From positions 248,001 to 312,000 of the forward strand of contig JAQFVV010006729.1 of the NCBI GenBank assembly GCA_028023455.1: a stretch of DNA of 64,000 nt. Direction: 5' to 3'. Of this stretch, positions 56,247 to 64,000 are shown piece by piece. Every line of letters begins with the position of its first letter. Within the stretch, counting starts at the first letter, position 1. A model generated the notes under the pieces. It was not told the origin of the DNA, ran no database searches, and saw nothing but the letters and a program-made list of their open reading frames with translations. The DNA comes from Epiperipatus broadwayi (taxonomy: Eukaryota > Onychophora > Udeonychophora > Euonychophora > Peripatidae). The position numbers were made by a program, and so were the translations under genes.

Positions 56247-57795
56247 CACTCTCCTGATTAATATTTAGATCTTATCAAGGTCACCTAAAAGGTGGTTTAA
56301 GGCCTCAAATTGGTGTGCCATGTTGTATACAAAAAACCTGTAATGGTCAAGTCTGTATAATTTGGTAATGAGGCTAAAACACCAAGCAGGGACTCTTAAC
56401 CAGAATACACAGGGCTACCCCATGATCCTAGTTTAAACTGCTACTTAGACTTCCTGGTTTCCCCTGAATAACTAACACTTTTGACATAACACACCTTCTC
56501 TTCTTTATACAGCATGATGTAGCTCAGGGTTCAGCATGAACTCTTGTTCTCAGGGTTCTTTCAGCAGCTCAGATCTTATATGTCACTAACTCTAATTTAT
56601 TACCTTTATTTATTATCTAATTTACTGATTCACCAACCTGGAATTACATGATTATGGATTTAATTATTACTTAATGGCTTCAAATGGAACACTTTAAACA
56701 GTGATATACAATGTTATGGATATGCATATTACTGCAGTTGATAAATTAATTTAATTCTATATAGTTATTTCTAGAATTCTGACTCACAAATAACAAAATA
56801 AAGTGATGAATAGATAGCATACATATTTATTAAAATAAAATAACTATTGGCTTTCACAGAATGTATGTAAAGGTGATGGCAACTTACAGAAAAATGTGTA
56901 CCCTATTTGATCCATAGAAAAATTATAGGAAGGCTATCAGTCTATTATGGGTTTGATTCTCCAGAGCTATCATCTATTTATGCTTAACAGAAGAATTGTG
57001 CATAGGTTAGAACTTGGGATAGAGCTATGGCTGAGCATTAGTGAAGGTTGACAGTTAAGGATTAATTAGAAGCATTGCAGTGCTATGTTGTGTGTGGGCT
57101 GTCAATGGTTGGAACAGTAATGAAGATCACCTATGATAGGGTTCACTATTAAACCAGGATGTCTCCATCCACAGGAGTGTTCCTACTTCTAACCAAGGGT
57201 GCATTCCAAAGAATACATAATATGCTAAATCTAGAATTTGGGATCACAATGTATCTTCTGCTCCAATGCAGAACCTAGACCAGTGCTAATTCTGAGCTTA
57301 GGATATCATGGTCATGTAAAAAAAGGTTTAGCAGACCCTGGACACTCTGACTATATGTGAATGAATGAACCATGCAGGAAGGAATAAGTCCATTGTAGCA
57401 TACTTAGTTGTAGTAACACAATTATGAAAATAAAATATGATCTATTTAAATCTTTCATCTGTACTAAATTAACATAACAAAATTCATTTTATAATATGGC
57501 ATGTAACCCCATTTAACCAAGTATGACTTGTATCATAAGCTAGAATTCATTCACAATAAAAATACAAATTAAATAATCTTTAACTTTAAAATCTAATTAC
57601 ATCATATATAAAATACAGAGGAATATTAATTACCCAAAACATGGACCAATAGCAAGGTCCATTCCTTATTATTAATAAATGGGTTATAGTTTGATTTATA
57701 TATATAGGCACACATAGGTAATGTGATCTAGATCTTTAAATAAATCACTAATATTATTTTTATATAAAGAAAATCTTTAATCATAAACAAAATTA

Positions 57796-58793
57796 CACCT
57801 GGGTCTTGTTTTATGCGGATTTATTTAACGCGATTTTGAAGTTAAGCGATTCATGTTTCTTTGGAAGTCGAACTCCGATAATGCACCATTACTTTAAATA
57901 ATAAATTTCATGCACTTACATCATATTGAAAGTAATAGCACATTATTGGAATTCGACTTTCATCTTAGTAATTTCAATATTTTCAGTGCTTTATAATGTA
58001 AGATTTTATGCAATAATGAAATTAAAATCATGATTTCCACATTTTATGTATACACATTAAATTTTACAAGATTATAATGTAAATTTGTTCAAACATTGTG
58101 CATGTTAATTTTGCATTTTAAATCACATTCTGTGTTTGCTTTTTAAAGAAGAATGTAATCAATTATTAATCATTTAGTGTCCGCAAGTTTATTTTTAATT
58201 ATTTTCTTATTAATGACACTAATCACGAACATGCTATTAAATTCCAATGACAGCTAAATGGTTGTGTCTGGATATTGTGAGCTTCATAAACAATTAATAA
58301 AATCATCATCTCAAAGATTAATTACTAATTACATTGTCACCAGAAAACCATTAACACAACATGAGAGTGAAGTTAGTGCTAGTTGTATTTCCTTTTGTGA
58401 AGAATCTGATTTTTTACCAGTTTGCAAATGAACCTGTTTATCAGCAAGTAGCATTAATAATTAAAATGTGTTTTAAAAAATGTCAATTACTGTACTGTAA
58501 ATTATGCATAAAAATATATTGTTTTGAATAAAATTAAATATTATAGTTAAAAAAAGTTTGTCTTGTATCAATTTTTTTCAAATTTGAAATTTTTTATTAG
58601 TCATATTTTATTTCCTTATTTTTTTTTGCGTGAATTTTAAAGTAATTTTACGTTGGTGCTTTGCTTTTATGCGATTTTTGAAAAATCACAGTCCATATCC
58701 CCCCTTTTTCAAGGTATGTTAGGTCTATTTTTGCATTTCTTTTGCACATGTTTTCTGAGGAACCTATCTATCACGTAAAATGAGACCCAGGTG
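57796..58793. mobile_element. pogo/Tigger-like MITE, copy 2 (998 bp)
   Basis: CACCTGGGTCTTGTTTTATG at 57796 and the complement of CACCTGGGTCTCATTTTACG ending at 58793 are flanked by TA at 57794-57795 and 58794-58795. The left long repeat has the empty site AAACAAAAA-TA-CTAACATTATC at 52441-52462. Insertion with TA duplication is therefore directly visible, as expected for Tc1/mariner-pogo elements. It is homologous along its length to copy 1 (5312-6290), for example AAACCATTAACACA and TTTTACCAGTTTGCAAATGA. There is no transposase. Confidence 0.85.
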
Positions 58794-59077
58794 TACTAAC
58801 ATTATCTTTGTATTATAGAAATCTTTAATTGGAAACCAAATTAGTATATTATTTTACCTTATAGAAATCTCTAATCATACAACAGAATTAATATGTTGGT
58901 TTTATCATATATCAGGCAAAATATTAAGCAAACATTTATATAATTGAATAATGATAATATGCTCATCATCCTTCAATAACTCTTTTAACAACTTTTAAGA
59001 AGTAGAACATAACTTTATTTCACATGATGAGGGGAGGGAAGCAAAATCAATTAATTAACATTTTATTATTCTTACTT

Positions 59078-59253
59078 GCTGGTTTAGCATGAAATATGTA
59101 TATATTGGTGATTATTTATCTTTTCAACATGTGTGTGATCACATGGGTCAGCAATATGAGATGGCACTGAGAGTAGTGGGTCATGTGAAAGTTTGAGTTC
59201 AAATTCCACATATATTACATATATAAATGCAGGTTTAAGCCTGTACAATGTAT
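59078..59253 (+). mobile_element. 5'-truncated family A SINE-like insertion with 12-bp target duplication
   Basis: The target duplication TTATTCTTACTT is exact at 59066-59077 and 59254-59265. The left long repeat shows the uninterrupted site CATTTTATTAATCTTACTTT (52720-52739). The insert starts inside the hammerhead stem II (GCTGGTTTAGCATGAAATAT), continues TTGGTGATTATTTATC, CATGTGTGTGATCACATG and GAGTTCAAATTCC (B-box-like, 59195-59207), and ends with a CAGG-TTTAAG-CCTG hairpin. There is no A tail. A long exact duplication and 5' truncation point to target-primed retrotransposition. Confidence 0.75.
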
Positions 59254-60336
59254 TTATTCTTACTTTAGTATATTATTTAACTGAGCATCTTCTTGACTTG
59301 TAAGATCCCACAGGGAACATCAGAGGCAGAGAAGCACACAAAACATATATTTTTTAAACAAAACTACTTATGATTACTCTATCCAACAGGAAAGTTTAAT
59401 ATATGCATAAGTAATAAAATTATATAACTTTATTAAAGTTAAGACTAGTGAAAAAAAAAAACAATAACTGAATTACAATTAGAAAGAGCAGTTGAATTAT
59501 TTTAGCAAAGTTTACCAGCAAGATCTGTAGTGGCTGTGTGGATTTTTCTGTGCAGACATTAATACATCAATTCATGGTTTTTCACAATCAGGATGGAGTT
59601 GGCAGGAGTGTAGATGGATTTCAGTCAGGTTGATGCAACTCACTTCTGGATGCTGGACTTTGCTGATGACCATGGAGGAACTGACTCCCAGCTACTCGCT
59701 CATGATGGCAGGTACTTTAAACATTTTTAGAATGTCAAAAATAATAAGAATCATAAGACAAATAATTAATAATCAGATGAATAATCAGAATCCTCTGAAA
59801 AATTATATATATTCCCCAAATAATGTCCCTTTCAAAGCTTATATTCCTAATTTGGATGCCTCGGGTGCACATTTTGAATTTTTAGTGGATTTGGTCCTAC
59901 TTAATTTTAATTATTGTTTCATTAGTCTTCTACATCTTAATACTTCATTTGATGCAGAGTCAGTTTCCTTTCTATTGTTTTTACCCTTGCTTTAACACCT
60001 TTAAACATGAACTGACTCTAAAGATATTCAACTGTAACTATTTCAGCTGATTATACGTCTAGATAGGGAAAGAAGGCACCCACATTTCCTTCTATAATGG
60101 TTTCTTTCCATTACCTACTCTTTTCCCATTGCATGCACTATCTTCACATTCTTTTAATTAATTGATCATGCTTTATTATCTTTTATTTTAAAATAAGATA
60201 CTTTTTAACTTAAAATAATGTACAATTGTACATATACAGGTGCGCATATTACTAAGGTGTGCAAAATATTGGAAAAATTATTATATACAATGGGTTAAGC
60301 AAACATGAATCAAGCATATATGCATGCAGGTATGCA

Positions 60337-62339
60337 TTGTTTCAATATATTTTGGTATTCTCAATTTTTAGCAACTCTAAGCATCTCTATTCTTTGTATA
60401 AGATTGGCATAAAACTTAACAAACCCCACATGTCTGTACATATTTATGTACTTACATAAGTATTGAGTTTAGATAATATTTTAAATAGCAAACTTATATT
60501 TTCATCACTCCTGCTCTTCCACTTTCTGATGAGACTTGAAAAAATATGAGTTTGCACCTAAAAACATTATATAAACCACGACCATGTGACATTTTTTTGG
60601 CTTGTATATTATTCAATATTAGAAACAAAAAATGTTTTTGACTATAAAAAATTTATTACTTTAAATTTGATTAATTATAATTTGATGTTTCAAGTGATGT
60701 ACATCTTATAAAAACATATTTAATATTGCAAATGTGCTATATATACAAATCATTCAAATAATGTGTTTTAATACATTATAATCATAAATTTTTTTATATT
60801 TTTTTAGTTTGCACAAGTTAAAAATTTATATAATTATATATTTAAAATTATATTTTGAGTATTCAAAATCTTGCAGAATCCATTACTGTATGTCATCTCT
60901 AAATTAGACAATCATCATATTCATATTTTATAGGCAGTGCTTACATGGAGATTTATATAATCAAGTCATTAACTTGATAAGTATTTTTATCCAGATACAT
61001 TAGTATTACTAAAGAAAATCAATATAGTGTAGTGATTAACATATATGTTTGCCATGCCTATGTTTTATGTTGAGATTTAATAAAAAAATTAAGAATGTTT
61101 TGAAATAAATATAAGCTCATATAATATGGATCTGTAGATCCATATTATATATTAAAATATCAATCAGATAATTTAGCTGTTGATTCATAAAAAATAGTAT
61201 TATTAAAATATATTGGATAAAAAATTGACAATTAAAAATTATTTAGCAAAGATAAAATGTATATAATTCAGTACTTCCTGTTACAGCCATGTTTAACATC
61301 TGTACCTATGATCATTCAAATTATATGAGGAAAATAAAGAAGTATAGAAGCAGCTAAAGAGTTTGAAAAATAAAGCTCTGAATATTATAGATAATGATCC
61401 TTTGCCAATTTACTTACCAAAGCAGTAGGTGCTTCAATATTCACTTATAAAAGAGCAGTGAAAGAAGAGTCATTTCTCACCAGGTTAACAATTTATCAAG
61501 TAAACAGATTTGATTGTATTTTATCTTGTTTTACTTTTTAATTAAGAATTCTTGAATACTTATTGTGAATTAATATTAAACTATTAGTTAAAATATCTAT
61601 GAATTGATTGCATGAGGAAAAAATCTTAAAGCTGATCAAATTTTTAAAAAAAGTTTTACTTGGTGGAATTTAAGCATCGTGTCAAATGTAATATTATGAC
61701 CCCAAGATTCTTATTTAAGACTGTTCTGGGATTTGAATCCAGATTATGAACATGTTTCAAATGTAGTATTATTACCATAATATTCTTATTTAAGTAATAT
61801 GTAATGAATCATCTACAAACCAGTATTAGATATTTAGCTGTATATTTCTGAGCCGTTTTCCTGAAAAAAAAAGTTTAATTAGAATCGGAAAAAAAAAGTT
61901 TAAATTTTAGCCTATCAAAATTTGATCTTTGGATGTGGGCATGGGAGGCAGATGCACTATCCTTACTTTATAAAGTCCCATTATTTCATTTCAAGAATCT
62001 TATCCACGAACAAGATACAATATCAAGAATACAACAAGGGCAATTACAGTTAGGAACTTATTTTTAATGCAAGGTATAAGTAAATTAGTGGAAGTAAAAC
62101 TTACATGGAGGGGTTATAATTACTCATTTGTTAATCACATGAGTCAAAATTACAATAATATAAAATATATTATTAATTACATAATGATTATTAATACATT
62201 AAAGATCAGTCTTTTCAAGCTATTGGGTATGCACTTTTTACAAGTGTTAATAATAAATGAATACTTGCTTATTTACATATGTTTGAGTTTCATTTGAGAG
62301 TGATGCTTAGTAAATTCTAGATAATTTCGTCGATGCCAT
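60337..62339. other. AT-rich sequence
   Basis: There is a 34-bp hairpin, TAATATGGATC-TGTA-GATCCATATTA, at about 61118-61149. Otherwise no element or gene was recognised, and the frames 60259-60459 and 62067-62297 are unremarkable. Confidence 0.4.
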
Positions 62340-62576
62340 TCATTCAGATATCGTAAACAGTAATTTAAAATGAGTGGTTTATCCTCATGCTTTCATTTTC
62401 AGCACTTAAGATTTGCCCATATATAAGCATTTGGATTGGAAAGAATAAGTGATTCATTTTATTCTTTTATAAATACTATATCTTGTGTTGGGAATGAAAG
62501 TATTCATTTATTATTAAAACTCAAAAAGCGCATGCACAATAGCTTGAAAAAGCTGATCTTTAATATATTACAATTT
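62340..62576 (+). repeat. Family D repeat, single diverged copy
   Basis: GCCCATATATA, GAATAAGTGATTCATT, ATCTTGTGTTGGGAA and CATGCACAATAGCTT follow the order of 35185-35335 in the family D foldback, with heavy divergence and no opposing arm. Confidence 0.45.
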
Positions 62577-63253
62577 ATAAAACATAGCGCTATAAAAATA
62601 AATGCTTATTTATAATGATTATTAACAAACATGCAAATATTTTTTAAAAAAAAACAACAACATTGTTTTCTATCAGAATTTGCATTTCCAATGTTGGAAA
62701 TACTTTATAAATGCTTTCTAAAATAATTATAGTAATAATTAATATTATTTTTTATATTAATATTATTTAGTCTGTTCACTTAAGAAAACTGTTACATAAA
62801 TTATTTCACACTTTTTTTTTTTTGCCTGTTAAAGATATTTAAAAAAAAGTAAAATAAAACTTTAAAAATTATTACCTCCATTTACTACTTCTAACTCATT
62901 TTTTTTTTATTCTTTCAATTTTCTTAAACATTTTGATTCGTTGTGTTTAAATGCTGCGAATTTTAATTGCAGGAAGTTTATTAAATATTTATATATACTG
63001 TTATAGCTTTGTAGACATTTCATTCAATGTATATATATGTTAATCGGCATTTCTTTAAAATTAAAAACGCATTTAAGTACTTTAAATTATTGAAGAAGAT
63101 AAAAAAAATAAAGTAAAAAGTTTGGATTAAAAAACACGATTCTTTTTTAGAACTTTATGTTAGATATTTTTATTAGCTTACATGAAACAGTCATTTTCTT
63201 CATTCTTTTGAAAAACATTTGTAATTTTTTATCTCTTGTTCAATAAAATTATA
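62577..63253. other. AT-rich sequence, nothing recognised
   Basis: No structure was recognised before the PLE insertion. Confidence 0.4.
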
Positions 63254-63270
63254 AATATTATTATTGCTAG

Positions 63271-63956
63271 CTGTATTTTTATATTGGACTATTTCCATTA
63301 TCTAATATGTGTGTTGAATGTCGTTAGAAAAGTTTAATTTTTATTTAAATATTCCAAATACATTCAACTTTTAGTAATATCACAGCAAACAGGTTAGTAT
63401 ATGCACGGAACTGTTAGTAATATCACAGCAAACAGGTTAGTATATGCACAACGTTTTGAGAGGTATTTTTCTCCCCTCTTCTTCAGATGTTGCTGGCCTG
63501 ACCAGTGACAGTACTAGCATGGGATTCAAACCTGAATCCTTGGATTCTTAATTATTGAATTTTAAGGTAATGCTCTAACTAACTGAGACATCCTGCCAAA
63601 TCAACAGTATGTAGTAATTTCATATACTTATCTATGAGGTTCCTCCTGATATCTCCACTTTTTCCTAAGAGCAAAGTTGATTAGTGGTTTCCATACATTA
63701 TGTATAGTCACACTAGGTTGGCTTATGGGATTTTTTGCCATTGTCATGTGAGCAGCTTCTTTAAATTTTCTTCTTTGCACCTTTTCTTCTCTATCCAATA
63801 TTTTTGTATTTTCCCAATTGAATGTATGTTCATTGGTACATACATGGTCTGTTACGTTAGACACATCTGCTTTCTCTCTTCTAATCATCAGTTTAGGGTT
63901 TTGCAAGTGCTTTTCAATGGGAGAACTAGAACACCATCATCACAAACCTTCAGGAA
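63271..63956 (-). mobile_element. 5'-truncated Penelope-like element with flanking duplication
   Basis: A minus-strand copy of the 3' 650 bases of the PLE: 3' tandem repeat (two units), hammerhead-like block with GAAA mutated (CAAAAC), tRNA-like block and the end of the GIY-YIG frame. On its 5' side it is joined to the 28-nt tail CTAGAACACCATCATCACAA plus ACCTTCAG in inverted orientation (63925-63952). The insertion is bracketed by AATATTATTATTGCTAG (63254-63270) and AATATTATTGTTGCTAG (63957-63973), a 17-bp duplication with one mismatch. Confidence 0.8.
63628..63906 (-). pseudogene. PLE GIY-YIG C-terminal fragment
   Basis: The last ~90 codons of the PLE frame (KLMIRREKADVSNVTDHV ... SLINFALRKKW-like end), stopping at 63628. 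The GIY and YIG strands are lost by the truncation at about 63925, so no nuclease can be made. Confidence 0.8.
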
Positions 63957-64000
63957 AATATTATTGTTGCTAGTTTCAAAAATTTATATTTGAATAGTAC

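Larger units (their letters stand above)
50759..60336 (-). mobile_element. Decayed LTR-type retroelement or large direct-repeat unit
   Basis: Two collinear direct repeats (50759-53849 and 56339-60336) flank 2.5 kb. Both repeats start TGTAATGGTCA and end ATGCA, so they have TG...CA ends in either orientation. The interior contains a minus-strand gag-like frame and a coding tandem repeat, but no recognisable protease, reverse transcriptase or integrase. The repeats are unusually long for LTRs (about 2.9 kb without later insertions) and clearly diverged. No target duplication, primer-binding site or polypurine tract could be made convincing. A segmental duplication is the alternative. Confidence 0.5.
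56339..60336 (-). repeat. Long direct repeat, right copy (LTR-like) with nested insertions
   Basis: Partner of 50759-53849. It carries a 998-bp MITE at 57796-58793 and a 176-bp SINE-like insertion at 59078-59253. Both are absent from the left copy, which therefore preserves both empty sites. The 121-codon open frame 59630-59995 lies in sequence shared with the left copy, where it is interrupted, and shows no recognised family. Confidence 0.8.

Noticed and set aside
59630-59995. 121-codon frame as a gene
   Set aside because: The same sequence in the left long repeat is interrupted, and no family was recognised. It is part of the repeat.
50759-60336. Target-site duplication of the LTR-like unit
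   Set aside because: Flanks AAGTATAT and TTGTTTCA share no 4-6 bp direct repeat, so none is claimed.

Overview
The window is animal nuclear DNA. It is very AT-rich by eye, has spliced coding sequence with GT-AG introns, and is packed with eukaryotic transposable elements. There is no sign of prokaryotic gene organisation. The mix of Penelope-like elements (PLEs), tRNA-derived SINEs, pogo/Tigger-type and piggyBac-type DNA elements, a hAT relic and CR1/RTE-type reverse-transcriptase debris, together with very long introns, suggests a lophotrochozoan, perhaps a cephalopod mollusc. That taxonomic guess is an inference and is weak.

Host genes are almost absent. The only convincing host coding sequence is one plus-strand exon at 13106-13274. 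It encodes the C-terminal lobe of a protein-kinase-like domain of the receptor guanylate cyclase type. A phase-compatible short exon with a stop at 31693-31741 could be the last exon of the same gene, which would give an 18 kb intron filled with repeats and a product that ends before any cyclase domain.

Region by region. 0.4-1.3 kb: an old PLE relic (GIY-YIG part) between inverted arms. 3.7-4.1 kb: a palindromic repeat (family B) with hammerhead-ribozyme-like cores. 5.3-6.3 kb: a pogo/Tigger-like MITE. 6.5-7.3 kb: a foldback. 9.7-10.4 and 26.4-27.1 kb: palindromic copies of a hammerhead-bearing SINE-like repeat (family A). 11.3-11.6 kb: a very long T tract. 17.6-19.3 kb: a hAT transposase relic (minus). 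20.8-21.7 kb: a piggyBac-like relic. 22.6 kb: a tRNA-derived SINE. 27.4-28.3, 34.5-35.4 and 36.2-36.5 kb: further foldbacks. 32.8-34.5 kb: a non-LTR retrotransposon relic with an inverted duplicate. 42.7-46.6 kb: the youngest element, a head-to-head PLE dimer with 1,448-bp arms and an open 703-codon reverse transcriptase/GIY-YIG frame. 49.5-50.25 kb: a decayed PLE dimer. 50.8-60.3 kb: a decayed LTR-type element with ~2.9-kb direct repeats, carrying nested insertions whose empty sites survive in the other repeat. 63.3-64.0 kb: a 5'-truncated PLE copy with near-identical 17-bp flanking repeats.

Two themes stand out. First, several unrelated short repeat families carry the hammerhead signature (CUGANGA, stem II, GAAA, short stem III, UH, matching stem I), as does the resident PLE. 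Second, almost every element here exists as an inverted, head-to-head duplication, often with (TA)n at the centre. One palindrome can be shown to be a secondary change, because the paralogous repeat lacks it. Together these suggest that PLE-type machinery mobilises hammerhead-bearing non-autonomous repeats and leaves palindromic insertions. That is a hypothesis, not a demonstration.
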